From positions 101,801,303 to 101,865,302 of the forward strand of contig NC_073744.1 in the NCBI RefSeq assembly GCF_029784135.1: 64,000 bases of DNA, in the 5' to 3' direction. A program made the translations under genes and the position numbers. A model generated the notes under the pieces. It had not been told where the DNA came from and searched no databases. It saw nothing but the letters and a program-made list of their open reading frames with translations. Source of the stretch: Toxorhynchites rutilus septentrionalis. Its lineage: Eukaryota; Arthropoda; Insecta; Diptera; Culicidae. Positions within the stretch are counted from its first letter, which is position 1. Every line of letters starts with the position of its first letter. This document shows positions 21,350 to 33,242 of this stretch, piece by piece.

Positions 21350-24300
21350 AATTCGGGATACAATGGAACATCAGAAGTATCCGACGAAATATTCTAGAAC
21401 TGAAAATGCTTATTTCAAACTCTAATCCCACAGTCATAGCCCTTCAAGAAACTATGACTCCAAACAACTTCGATAAACACTTCATCTCAAAATATATCAC
21501 ATATTTCAAAGAGGGTCCCAACCCCTCAAAAAACGGAGTTGCAATCGCAATCAAAGATGGCACTCCACATGATCTTCTTCCCATTACCACTGATCTTCAG
21601 GCAGTGGTAGTGCGCATTAAACACCCCTTTCCAATCACCGTCGTTAGCATCTACATCACTTATGATTCCGATTCGAACACTCTACGCGGCCAACTGGACC
21701 ATCTGTTCACCCAACTTCCCGCCCCAATCATGCTTATGGGTGATTTCAACGCCCACTCATACGCCTGGGGAGGTGCATACCTCGATCGAAAAGGATCCAT
21801 CATTGAGGATTTCATATCCGACCATTCTCTTCTCCTTCTTAACAACGGCCAACACACCAGAATCCATTATTCTGGTACTACTTCAGCCATCGATCTCACT
21901 ATAGTATCAGACAAACTATCTTCAAAACTTTCTTGGAACATCCACGATGATACTTGCGGAAGCGATCATTTTCCAATCTTCACTTCCTTCGGCCAAACTT
22001 CTCCAGAGTTTTCAACAAGGCCAAGATGGAAATTTGAATACGCTGACTGGGCTTGCTATCAGTTTGACATTGAAAACCGCCTCTCCGCTAAACGAGATTG
22101 GACAGCCAAGGAATTCTCCAAAGTTGTCCTAGAAGTTGCAATGGTGCACATCCCCAGAACCAGTGGCATCCCTGGCAGGAAATGTGTCCCATGGTGGTCG
22201 CCTGAGCTGAAGGCAGCGATCAAAGGTCGACGTAAGGCCCTACGCAAATTAAGAAAGGCCCATCCGGACAGCCCACTGAGACCCACTCTGCTTGCAGAGT
22301 TCCAAAGGGCTCGCAAAGAAGCTAAGACTGCTATCAACACAGCCAAGCACAAAAGTTGGGTTAAATTCGTCAGCGAAATTAATCCCAACGCGTCAACAAA
22401 GGAGTTATGGAGTAAGATTGGCAGGCTTCATGGAAAGAAAAGAAGCAAAGAATATAATCTTCTAATTAACGGTCAATACACCAATGACCGGAAAATCATC
22501 GCCGAGGCGTTTGGAGATTTCTTTGCTTCCGCCTCCTCCAATCAAACTACGACCAAACCTTTCTAACCCACAAAACGGGATGCGAAAGAATTCCCATCGA
22601 TTTTCATACCGATGTGGAATTTGACTTCAACAAAAACCTCTCCCTCAAAGAGCTCGATTGGGTACTGAACAAAGTCAAACAAGGATCCACAGGACCTGAT
22701 GACATCAGCTACCCTATGCTTAAGAATCTACCCCATCTCGGGAAAAAAGCACTTCTGAAGCTCCTCAACAAAGTCTGGGACAGTGGAACCCTCCCCAGTT
22801 GCTGGAAAGAGGGTTTAATGATCTGTATCCCGAAACCAGACATGAACAATCATCTTCTTGACAATTTCCGCCCCATCACTCTCCTAAGTTGTGTTGGGAA
22901 AGTCTTGGAAAAAATGATCAATCGACGCTTAACGACTTTTCTAGAGTCAAATAAGCTGATTGATCCCAGACAATTCGCATTCCGTGCGGGAGAAGGTACA
23001 GAAGATTGCCTTGTAGCAATCGAAAAAATCCTAAACGACGCAACTGAAAAATTACACCACATTGATATTGTTTCCCTGGATTTATCCAAGGCCTTCGATC
23101 GGGCATGAAGGTACCCAGTGCTGAAAAGCCTTTTCGACAGGGGAATTCGTGGGAGGTTAGGTCTCTTCATTAAAAGTTTTCTAGAAAACCGGTCTTTCAA
23201 AACTGTTATTAACAACCACCAATCTTCTCTAAAAATCCCAGAAAACGGCTTCCCACAAGGCTCAGCACTTTCACCAACCCTCTTCAACATTGCCATGCAA
23301 TCTCTATTCGAGATTATCCCGGACCATATAAAGATCATAGTCTATGCAGATGACATCACTCTTATCTCTACGAGCTGCTTCGGCTTAATTCAGAGAAAGA
23401 GGCTTCAAAAAACCTTAGACTCCATCCAAAACTGGGCTCTAAAAACAGGTTTCAAACTTTCCCCGGAGAAATCCAAACACATACATATCGGAAAAGCTCT
23501 CAGAAGGAGAACCTATCTTCAGCTCAACAAAATCCCGATCCCTACAATGAGGACATTGAAAATACTAGGGGTTACTTTCGACAAGAAACTCAACTTCCTA
23601 TCACATTCCCAAAAGACCAAAATAGCCACCAGAAAGAAATTGAACATCATCAAGGCTATCGCAGGCAACCTAGCCTCTGGCCATAGAAAGACGCTGCTAA
23701 ATGTTGTAAATGTTTGGTTGGTCCCACAAATCCTTTACGGAATAGGCACCTTCAGCCGTGGAGGGGACAGGGTGTTAAACACCATTCAACCAATTTACAA
23801 TAAAGCAATTCAGCTCGCAATTGGCGCTTTTCCCACCAGTCCTACTCTTGCTGTAATGGCAGAAAGTGGGCAACTTCCCTTCACCCACCTGGTAACAAAA
23901 GCCATCACTAATAAAGCCATCCGTCACTTGTCACTTGTCACTCTCCGAAAGCGACCACAATGTCCCATTAATTCATAGAGCTAAAACATGGTTCAAAAAT
24001 CTCACGAACAAAGATCTTCCCGATATATGTGAACGTTCATCTGCGACGGGAAGAAATTGGAACGTCAAACCGCCGAACATTAACCTTGAACTTCTCAAGG
24101 CAGTTCGAGCGGGAGACCCTTCTCCAAAAGTCAAAGCCTGCTTCAATAACCTCGTTGCATCCAATTTTCAAATCAACCACCAGGTATACACAGATGGTTC
24201 AGTCAGTGCCGATGGAGTTGGATGTGGAATCTTTGAGAGTAGATACACTGGTAGCTTTTCTCTTCCACCGCAATGCTCCATCTTCAGTGCGGAAGCTTTC

Positions 24301-24951
24301 GCCCTTTTAATAGCTACCCAAGAATGCACCCATGAGTTTCTTCCTACCACAATATTCTCAGACTCAGCTAGCTGTCACCACGATCTTCTAAGTGGAAACA
24401 GCAAACACCCATGGATTAAGCAAACAGAAGAGGCTGCTTCAAATAAAAACATCTCCTTCTGCTGGGTTTCTGGTCACTCAGGAATCCGCGGAAACACAGC
24501 CGCCGACATACTGGCCGGCAAAATAGAACCCCCAGACATGCCCTGTCCTCCATCTGACATTGTCCGCTGGGTAAAACAGCAAGTCCGTGAAAGCTGGGAC
24601 ATAGGCTGGATAAACAGCCGTCCCACTCATCTTCATAAAATTAAAAATTCCACTCTCCCTTGGGATGACCGCCTCAATAGTAGGGAAAGGCAAGTCCTTA
24701 CCCGTCTTCGAATTGGGCACACTAACTTCACCCACTCACACTTGTTCTGCAGAGCCGAAAAACCCCAATGTGCTTGCAACGAAGCTCCGGTTTCCGTTAG
24801 CCATCTTTTACTTGAATGTCAACATACCAAAGATGCTCGAGTCCGACACAACATAGGTCAGAGTCTCCGAGATATCCTCAGTAGAGACGAGACCCAAGAA
24901 ACCAATTTAATTGCGTTTCTGAAAGAAACCGACTTCTTTGGTAAAATCTAA
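21350..24951 (+). pseudogene. LINE A2 ORF2 (endonuclease, reverse transcriptase, RNase H), broken
   Basis: APE-type endonuclease: QWNIRSIRRN near 21360, ALQETMTPNNF, LMGDFNAHSYAWG and CGSDHFPIF. Reverse transcriptase: DNFRPITLLSCVGKVLEKMI, FPQGSALSPTLFNIAM, and the catalytic YADD at 23342-23353. RNase H: VYTDGSVSADGVGCGIF (about 24184), FSAEAFALL, IFSDSAS and the HSGIRGNTAAD site. A Cys-containing C-terminal end (CACNEAPVSVSHLLLECQHT) follows. Lesions: a frameshift near 22560, a stop at 23106 where LINE A3 has TGG (FDRAW), and a frameshift near 23940. No clear ATG precedes the endonuclease; see the finding on ORF1/ORF2 coupling. About 1,190 codons if undamaged. Confidence 0.88.
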
Positions 24952-25791
24952 ACCGAAATACTAAATACCTTGGAAATTGCTTATTAAGGTTCGCCACTTC
25001 ACAGTCATGTATGCGTGTTTATGTGAGTATACACATGTATGTACGGGTCGGAAGGAAGGTATTCATACATGTATATACGCGCATTCAATAATAATAAATA
25101 ACAAATAATATAATATATACTTTCATACCCACATCTATCTTCTATCCATTACATTATACTTTAATCAACTTCCTATTCCTACAGCCACACTCACCAAGGA
25201 GGATAAATTCATTAAATAAACCTCTCCATTTTTCAGCTCTACTATATACCATTAAATTCAAAACCACTATATTTTATTATCTATTCAAACTGTATTTCAT
25301 TTCATTTCACACCACCCCACGCCCACTCCTCCCCACTTTCCTTCCCATACCACTCCCACCCCCTCTCACTCCACTAATCCCACCCAAATCCTTTCCACTC
25401 CTTTCCTTCCTATCCTCCTGAGAAGGGCCGTTTTGTTTTTTGGCTTTGGAACACGCCTTTCGCTGGGTCACTTGTGCTTCGTTACTGCTTTGGTCCTCGG
25501 ATCAGTAAATTTTTACTTTTCTTTACAGCATATATTAAATATCTTATGAAGCATAGGATCCCTTCCTACCTTCTTCTTTAACCGAGAGTCGAGCGGACAG
25601 ATCTGATGAGTGATTTTTTTTGGTTTCCCTTTCGCCAGTTCCCTCTGGGCTGGTTTTATTGTGGCTCTTCACTGGGCTAGAGGCGAATGAACTGCAAAGT
25701 TTAAAGCCTCTTAAAAACAAAGAAAGAAGAAGAAGAAAAATACATTCATTATGATTTGTTCGCTCGTTGGATTCACATGCAGGCTAAAAAG

Positions 25792-25807
25792 GGTCCTTTT
25801 CAGGATC
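25792..25807 (+). other. Plus-strand histone 3' stem-loop at the H2A-2/H2A-1 boundary
   Basis: GGTCCTTTTCAGGATC: a 6-bp stem with one G-T pair and a TTTC loop, followed by CAATCTAAAGAG, which resembles a histone downstream element. It is on the strand opposite to the H2A remnants. I infer it is the leftover 3' end of a divergent histone gene, possibly H2B, whose body is gone. It is repeated at about 27358. Confidence 0.6.
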
Positions 25808-26631
25808 ACAAAATTATCTTCAATCTAAAGAGTTTATTGTTTTGTTATCACTCGATATCCTCATCTTGTTCGGCTAAACCTTTCTGTTTAGCGATTGCAT
25901 TTGCCACTCGCCACAGCTTTCACAGTTGGAAAATTTCTTCCCATCCAGCTTGTGACATATTTTACAATAAATTACATTCAATGGCACGTCGCATTACCAC
26001 CACTCAGTATCGGATTGGAGGTAATTTTAACCTGTAATTGAACATTTGCGATGACAGTGGTACAGTGTCGACTTTCAATGTGGGGTCATAATTTGGACCC
26101 CGAACTCTATGTTTACAAAAATGTCCAACTAAATATGTCGCATTACTGGTCCGACCAATTAGCTAAATGTCGAGATAAGTGTAAATTACTGTACTTTCAA
26201 TCTAGAAGCAATTTAAGAATTGGTGAAAATCAATAAGCTCAGAACAACTGCAAAATTCACATACTCATCAGATCCTGGCAAACAAATGATGAAAAAATCA
26301 ATTTGTGTTTTATTATTTTTTGAATAATGTTTTAGAAAGCATTGAACTGTATTTCCTAAACTCTTTTTTGGAAGGTTTAATGGCCCTGAAAAGCGCCTTG
26401 TTTTATGGAATGGTTCCAATTTAGAAAACTCAGTACTCGTGGTTTTGAAAAAAACAATTTCGAACGCCCTCGATGCCGCCTTGTTCTGGATTTGCCACCA
26501 AAGCAGTTTGTATAAAGAACAAACTTTTTTCTTCTGCTACCTGATGCCGTTTTGCGATTGCGTTTGCCACTCGCCACTCGCTGCAACTGCCTGTTGTCTT
26601 GATGTCCACCGAACCGAATGTGTTCTGTTCC

Positions 26632-26835
26632 GAATGCGGGTTTTCTTATCGTCGCGAGCAGCTTTGCCAGCTAACTCGATCACTTCGGCGGCCGAAACTA
26701 TATAACGCCGTCTAGGTGGACTGGTGCACTGGTACTAACGCGCTCGGCCTAGCAACCCTTGCGGGGAACTCCAGATCAACACGAGCGGGATTTTGCCTTT
26801 CCCTTCACTTTTCCTCCTTTACCATGTCCAGACAT
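26632..26835 (-). pseudogene. Histone H2A-derived pseudogene (H2A-1 unit, copy 1)
   Basis: The minus-strand ATG at 26835 starts MSGHGKGGKVKGKAK. The H2A pattern continues through GAGTTCCCCGCAAGGGT and RLTR-like remnants to a GCTGCTCGCGACGATAAGAA / AACCCGCATT segment matching A-A-R-D-(N)-K-K-T-R-I. The histone-fold middle (L1 to alpha-2) is deleted or scrambled and stops follow. Compared with H2A (about 124 aa) under half remains. Confidence 0.85.
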
Positions 26836-27352
26836 GGCTGCTTGGGTTGGTTTGTTGATGTGTTGTGATGCGAACCGATGTGGTGTACGGTTTGAATGAG
26901 AATGATCGTTACGGCAGCGGAGCGGGGATTTTTAAGCTGACGAGCCAGCCGAGAATTACGCATGTGTGAGACTGCGACCAATGTTTCGTTAATTTTTTTC
27001 TTTTTCCTTTTCAATCGTGCTTCATTCTATTTCGCTGCTGCTCTGGTTGCCCGTTTTGGTCGGTACGATTTGAGGAGCACAAAATGGACCAATCAAAAAT
27101 GGGCACATAGTGTATTTTGACAATGCTTGATATTTCACAATTATTCAATTATTTATCTCAAGAAAAATGAAATGTTATTCTTTATGATAGATGCGTAGAT
27201 ATATTTCCTATCAATTGATGCAAAAACCTTTGCGATCTATTGAGAAATGCTCGAGTTATAAGCGTTCCAAATCTTGCATTTTTTCCTACTTGTTCAGTGC
27301 CTAGATTTCCATTTCACCCCCTATATCTTCCGGTTAGACGTAGTCCTACGTT

Positions 27353-28947
27353 AAAAGGGTCCTTTTCAGGATCACAAAATTATCTTCAATCTAAAGAGTT
27401 TATTGTTTTGTTATCACTCGATATCCTCATCTTGTTCGGCTAAACCTTCCTGTTTAGAGATTTGTTGCCACTCTCCACAGCTTTCACAGTTGGAAAATTT
27501 CTCCCCATCCAGCTTTGTCACATGTTGTACAGTAAATTACATTCAATGCGACGTGCCGAAGCGCCACTCAGTATCGCATTGGAGGCGATTTTAACCTGTA
27601 ATTGAACATTTGCGATGACAGTGGTATAGTGTCGACTTTCAATGTGGGGTCATAATTTGGATCTCTATGTTTACAAAAATTTCCAACTAAATAAGTCGCA
27701 TTACATGTCCGTCCAATTAGCTTAATGTCGAACTAATTGTAAATTACTGTACTTTCAATCTGGAAACAATTTAAGAATTGGTGAAAATTGAATAATCAGG
27801 AAAGTCCCCAACTATCAATAAGCTCAGAACAACTGTCAAATTCACATACTCATCAGATCCTGGCAAACAAATTATGAAAACATCAATTTGTGTTTTATTA
27901 TTATTTTGGATAATGTTTTAGAAAGCATTGAACTGTATTTCCTAAACTCTTTTTTGGAAGGTTTAATGGCCCTGAAAAGCGCCTTGTTTTATGGAATGGT
28001 TCCAATTTAGAAAACTTAGTACTCGTGGTATTGAAGAAAACCATTTCGAACGCCCTCGATGCCGCCTTGTTCTGGATTTGCCACCAAAGCAGTTTGTATA
28101 AAGAACAAACTTTTTTCTTCTGCTACCTGATGCCGTTTTGCGATTGCGTTTGCCATTCGCCACTCGCTGCAACTGCCTGTTGTCTTGATGTCCACCGAAC
28201 CGAATGTGTTCTGTTCCGAATGCGGGTTTTCTTATCGTCGCGAGCAGCTTTGCCAGCTAACTCGATCACTTCGGCGGCCGAAACTATATAACGCCGGCTA
28301 GGTGGACTGGTGCACTGGTACTAACGCGCTCGGCCTAGCTACCCTTGCGGGGAACTCCAGATCAACACGGTTCGAGCGGGATTTTGCCTTTCCCTTCACT
28401 TTTCCTCCTTTACCATGTCCAGACATGGCTGCTTGGGTTGGTTTGTTGATGTGTTGTGATGCGAACCGATGTGGTGTACGGTTTGAATGAGAATGATCAT
28501 TACGGCAGCGGAGCGGGGATTTTTAAGCTGACTGGCTGGCTCGAGAGTTACGCATGTGTGAGACTGCGACCAATGTTTCGTTAATTTTTTTCTTTTTCCT
28601 TCCCAATCTTGCTTCATTCTATTTCGCTGCTGCTCTGGTTGCCCGTTTTGGTCGGTACGATTTGAGGAGCACAAAACGGACCAATCAAAAATGGGCACAT
28701 AGTGCATTTTGACAATGCTTGATATTTCACAATTATTCAATTATTTATCTCAAGAAAAATGAAATGTTATTCGTTATGATAGATGCGTAGATATATTTCC
28801 TATCAATTGATGCAAAAACCTTTGCGATCTATTGAGAAATACTCGAGTTATAAGCGTTCCAAATCTTGCATTTTTTCCTACTTGTTCAGTGCCTAGATTT
28901 CCATTTCACCCCCTATATCTTCCGGTTAGACGTAGTCCTACGTCAAA
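27353..28947 (-). repeat. H2A-1 histone-derived unit, copy 2
   Basis: Head-to-tail duplicate of the preceding unit, with the start GGGTCCTTTTCAGG at about 27357 and the terminal GACGTAGTCCTACGTC at 28930-28945 followed by AAAA. H2A remnant 28222-28426 (minus, ATG at 28426). It has small indels relative to copy 1. Confidence 0.85.
28222..28426 (-). pseudogene. Histone H2A-derived pseudogene (H2A-1 unit, copy 2)
   Basis: Same content as the copy ending at 26835: intact-looking MSGHGKGGKVKGKAKS start, then GSNRVDLEFP-like sequence, then a collapsed histone fold and the RDDKKTRI-like end. Non-functional. Confidence 0.85.
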
Positions 28948-30360
28948 ACTACAAAAGATAATGATATCCGGTGAAAGAAGTGAAAAACTTCTTCTTCACT
29001 GGTGAAAAATTTCTTTTCGTGCTCATAATGAAAGACAAGACGTACTTGTCGTTCTTGTCTACAACAAATGACAGGGGACCGAATACTTTACGTTCCCCAG
29101 GTAAGCGATGGCGACGAATATATCACCCACATCAAGTTCTCGAAGAAGGTCATTCTCTAACAAACGAGAAGGGAATGTCCAAGCCGCTCTTCTTTCGAGT
29201 CATATGGTGAACTGGGAGATATACAGCACGAAATGCTTGCCGGAAGTTGCGAAGGTGATGTGGTCTTCATGCCGAAGATCACAAAAGGTCACTGGAGGAT
29301 GGATCGGCTGGAGATAAACATTGTCGCGAAGACCACCAAACTTCACAACATCCCCCAGCTGCGACCTATAGAAAACCACCCCTATTCTGTATTTCGATCG
29401 ATTCAAAATATTTCGAACGGCTTGATTAAATTCCATTCTGTATTCCATTCGAGTTGTTTTTGCATTTCGTTCGATCTGGTTCTCTTCGAACATTAAATTG
29501 GCAAAACGTTCGAAATAAAGGAAGCGAAATTAGAACTCGAACGAAATACTGGTTTCAAACGAAATGGAATTCCGTCGGAATACAGAATAGGGCTGAACAT
29601 TTGAGCGAATGGCCAAACTGGAGAGATAGCCGAGCACCAAAGCCACGAAAAGGTAAAAGAACACGCCAACATACATCTTTTCATCGGCCATGGTTGAGGT
29701 TCCGGCCAACTTCCAGAAGGCCGCCAAGCGCTTCATTTACGATACTTCATCAAACAACCCTGCCTCTTCCTGTCCCGTATACACTAGTTCTTCCGGTTTA
29801 TTTAACACGTTAAGCCCTGACCGAGCTAGGGGACCAAAGATGAACTTTTCGTCTGACTCACGTTGGTCCCTTCGGATCAATAAGGGACTTTTATAAAAAT
29901 CATTTTCTAATTTTGTTGCTGTCGTTACATTTGACACTCTCTAAACAAAAAGTCCACTGTCGGTGCGATGAAACCAGCTCAACGTATTATTATTTGGATG
30001 CATTGAAAGCTCTCTTGAAAAATCAGCCAAAGAAGAGTTTTTTGAGGTTCAGGCATTGAATAAAATCAACATGATCAAATTGTAATATTCAAATATATTT
30101 ATATCACGGGACATTTTCGTTTCTTTTGCCAAATGCGGGACGAAATCCTACGCATTTTGTTGAAATACGGGACTTCTGGTCAGTTTACCAATAACGCACA
30201 TGCATTAACTCATAAAATTGATGATTTGAGAGGGATTGTTCTTTGTGGTATGAAAACCATTACCAAAGATTCTCTTGTAGATAAATTTAAACACCATATA
30301 ATTTGATTTGGGACGGCGTGTTTGGGATTTAAAAAAAAGAGATATAATTTATTTCTAACT
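28948..30360. other. Mostly unrecognised, low-copy-looking segment
   Basis: Contains an inverted-repeat element (29381-29591). Elsewhere there are open stretches with non-repetitive composition, such as 29030-29340 and 29690-29896 (MVEVPANFQKAAKRFIYDTS...), but I recognise no family. A CCCCAGGTAAGC string at 29096-29107 could be a donor splice site. The stretch 29950-30360 should be the 3' LTR side of the env element but shows no clear LTR. Confidence 0.3.
29381..29591. mobile_element. ~211-bp inverted-repeat element (MITE)
   Basis: Termini CCTATTCTGTATT and AATACAGAATAGG. The interior is rich in TTCGAA/ATTTCG words, partly self-complementary and non-coding. The target duplication is not certain. 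Confidence 0.65.
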
Positions 30361-30401
30361 TTATTTAAAACGACGAACGACGCGCGGCACCGATATAGGA
30401 T

Positions 30402-30796
30402 TTAATAGAACTGAAACTGAACTCGGGTGAAGGTTCTGCTGTTGTATTTATTGAGTAGATTTGCTGATGCGGCTGGAATCGCCTCCTGGCTGGCTATTGG
30501 CTGACCTCGATCGTCCGATATTAGGAATGTGCTGATCGAGGTCCTTCTGATCATGTAATTCAGGGGGGGGGGGTGGTGTTGTAGGTGCGGTGAAAAAGTG
30601 TCGTCCTCGGCACTTGGCTGGTCATTTTGGGTACTTGATGATACGTTCTTCTTTTGGTGTTTATGTTTTCGGTACTGTCTTTGCTGGATGGATTTTATGT
30701 GATAATAGATCAAAACCAAGATGATTATTAAAAGAGTTGAAGATAGAGTTGTTCCTCCTACTAGAGTCCATTTCCATTTTTGGTCGGTTTCTTGTT
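30402..30796 (-). pseudogene. env: Errantivirus-type env, C-terminal (transmembrane and tail) fragment
   Basis: The minus-strand frame ends at 30402. From the 30784 side it reads a short aromatic/basic stretch, then a strongly hydrophobic ~20-residue membrane span (Leu/Ile/Val-rich, about 30760-30700), then a basic stop-transfer region and a ~90-residue hydrophilic tail. This is the expected layout for the membrane anchor of an insect retroviral envelope protein. It begins exactly at the direct repeat CGGTTTCTTGTT (30785-30796) that bounds the composite insertion. It is the third of three ordered fragments of one env gene; the others are at 44105-44841 and 58233-58738. No protease, reverse transcriptase or integrase belonging to this element was seen. 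Confidence 0.65.
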
Positions 30797-30803
30797 TTTT
30801 TTT

Positions 30804-32372
30804 GACGTAGGACTACGTCTAACCGGAAGATATAGGGGGTGAAATGGAAATCTAGGCACTGAACAAGTAGGAAAAAATGCAAGATTTGGAACGCTTATAA
30901 CTCGAGCATTTCTCAATAGATCGCAAAGGTTTTTGCATCAATTGATAGGAAATATATCTACGCATCTATTATAACGAATAACATTTCATTTTTCTTGAGA
31001 TAAATAATTGAATAATTGTGAAATATCAAGCATTGTCAAAATGCACTATGTGCCCATTTTTGATTGGTCCATTTTGTGCTCCTCAAATCGAACCGACCGA
31101 AACGGGCAACCAGAGCAGCAGCGAAATAGAATGAACCACGATTGGAAAGGAAAAAGAAAAAAATGAACGAAACATTGGTCGCAGTCTCACACATGCGTAA
31201 TTCTCGAGCCAGCCAGTCAGCTTAAAAATCCCCGCTCCGCTGCCGTAACGATTATTCTCATTCAAACCGTACACCACATCGGTTCGCATCACAACACATC
31301 AACAAACCAACCCAAGCAGCCATGTCTGGACATGGTAAAGGAGGAAAAGTGAAGGGAAAGGCAAAATCCGGCTCGAACCGTGTTGATCTGGAGTTCCCCG
31401 CAAGGGTAGCTAGGCCGAGCGCGTTAGTACCAGTGCACCAGTCCATCTAGCCGGCGTTATATAGTTTCGGCCGCCGAAGTGATCGGGTTAGCTGGTAAAG
31501 CTGCTCGCGACGATAAGAAAACCCGCATTCGGAACAGAACACATTCGGTTCGGTGGACATCAAGACAACAGGCAGTTGCAGCGAGTGGCGAATGGCAGAC
31601 GCAATCGCAAAACGGCATCAGGTAGCAGAAGAAAAATGTTTGTTCTTTATACACACTGCTTTGGTGGCAAATCCAGAACAAGGCGGCATCGAGGGCGTTC
31701 GAAATGGTTTTTTTCAAAACCACGAGTACTAAGTTTTCTAAATTTGAACCATTCCATAAAACAAGGCGCTTTTCAGGGCCATTAAACCTTCCAAAAAAGA
31801 GTTTAGGAAATACAGTTCAATGCTTTCTAAAACAATATCCAAAATAATAAAAAAACACAAATTGATTTTTTCATAATTTGATTGCCAGGATATGATGAGT
31901 ATGTGAATTTGGCAGTTGTTCTGAGCTTATTGATTTTCACCAATTCTTAAATTGCTTCTAGATTGAAAGTACAGTAATTTACACTTATCTCGACATTTAG
32001 CTAATTGGTCGGACCAGTAATGCGACATATTTAGTTGGACATTTTTGTAAACATAGAGTTCGGGGTCCAAATTATGACCCCACATTGAAGGTCGACACTG
32101 TACCACTGTCATCGCAAATGTTCAATTACAGGTTAAAATTACCTCCAATCCGATACTGAGTGGTGGTAATGCGACGTGCCATTGAATGTAATTTACTGTA
32201 AAATATGTCACAAGCTGGATGGGAAGAAATTTTCCAACTGTGAAAGCTGTGGCGAGTGGCAAATGCAATCGCTAAACAGCAAGGTTTAGCCGAACAAGAT
32301 GGGGATATCGAGTGATAACAAAACAATAAACTCTTTAGATTGAAGATAATTTTGTGATCCTTTAAAGGACCC
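30804..32372 (+). repeat. H2A-1 histone-derived unit (composite block 1)
   Basis: Reverse-oriented relative to the 25783 copies. The H2A-like ATG is at 31322 on the plus strand (MSGHGKGGKVKGKAKSGSN, homology to about 31530), the promoter-like CTTAAAAATCCCCGC at about 31222 and the stem-loop GGCGCTTTTCAGGGCC at 31765-31780. Its outer edge is the palindrome GACGTAGGACTACGTC at 30804. Confidence 0.85.
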
Positions 32373-33242
32373 TTTTTAGCCTGCATGTGAATCCAACGAG
32401 CGAACAAATCGTAATGAATGTATTTTCTTCTTTTTCTTCTTTTTGGCTTTAAGAGGGTTTAAACTTTTCAGTTCATTCGCCTCTAGCTCTGAGAAGAGCC
32501 ATTGAGCACCAGTCTTGAGGAGGCTGGTGAAAAAGAAGAAAAAACCATATTCAGCGGACCTGTCTGCTCAGATGTAAAACCGGGCGAAGGCAGGAAAGGA
32601 TACTATGCCATATAAGATGTTTAATATGAGCTGTAACGTAATTGTATTGTTATTAATTAGTACCAAAGCGGCGACGAAGCATCGTAGAACCAAGCTCTAG
32701 AACAAAGGGAAAGGGAGGGAGTGGGGGGGTGGGTGAAAAGGAAGGGATGATGAGGAAAAGGGTGGGATACAGAGGAAAGGAATGAAGGGAGGCAAATGCG
32801 ATGTTGGGTGGTTTATGAATGTAGTAAAATTTAATGGTGTTAGTAAAATGCTGGATAAGAATGAATTAGTGTAGTTAGGAAATGTTATGTCAGAGGTAAT
32901 GTAAATTATATAGTACTGGTTATGTATTGTAAATTATATATAGGTGATGTAAATTATATAGTACTGCTAAATTTGCTGAAAGATTAATGTAAGTAAAGGT
33001 TGTTGTGAATTAAGCGAAAATGTTTATTGGTTATATATTATTATATGATTTAACATTTTATGTATTTTTCTGTGTTTATATGTATACCGTACATACGCAA
33101 AATTCTGTTTGCTTTTATGATTTTGTTTTTATACATATGTATGCATGCGTATGTACATGTATACATGTATACACGTTTATTAATTTATATATGCATACGT
33201 AAAGGTGAAGTGATTAATTTAAATAAAGATATGTTTTAGAAT

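Larger units (their letters stand above)
19304..25735 (+). mobile_element. LINE A2: full-length 6.4-kb non-LTR retrotransposon
   Basis: Target duplication AAAAATACAT (19294-19303 and 25736-25745). It has a 0.5-kb leader starting near CATACTGATTTTAACC, ORF1 (19829-21265), ORF2 (about 21350-24951), a 0.8-kb 3' UTR and a GAA-rich tail (AAAGAAAGAAGAAGAAG). The AGAGGCGAATGAACT...AGTTTAAAGCCTCT motif near the 3' end is shared with all LINE A copies. RNase H in ORF2 places it in the I superfamily sensu lato. It is not active as it stands because ORF2 has three lesions. Confidence 0.9.
25783..27352 (-). repeat. H2A-1 histone-derived unit, copy 1 (1.57 kb)
   Basis: Begins AAAAGGGTCCTTTTCAGG and ends CTTCCGGTTAGACGTAGTCC then TACGTT. 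Minus-strand contents: H2A start and N-terminal half at 26632-26835, with MSGHGKGGKVKGKAKS clearly readable. The promoter-like region upstream of it is CTTAAAAATCCCCGCTCCG with initiator CTCATTCA. A stem-loop lies at 26382-26397 (GGCGCTTTTCAGGGCC, one mismatch). Tandem with the next unit. Confidence 0.85.

Noticed and set aside
30804..30820. Helitron or classical TIR transposon end
   Set aside because: No matching element end or short fixed target duplication was found; the 11-12-bp duplications and A tails fit target-primed reverse transcription better.
33020..33202. Hydrophobic plus-strand frame in the LINE A3 3' UTR (repeated at 47056)
   Set aside because: It is AT-rich TGTATACATG repeat sequence on the strand opposite the LINE, duplicated with the block.
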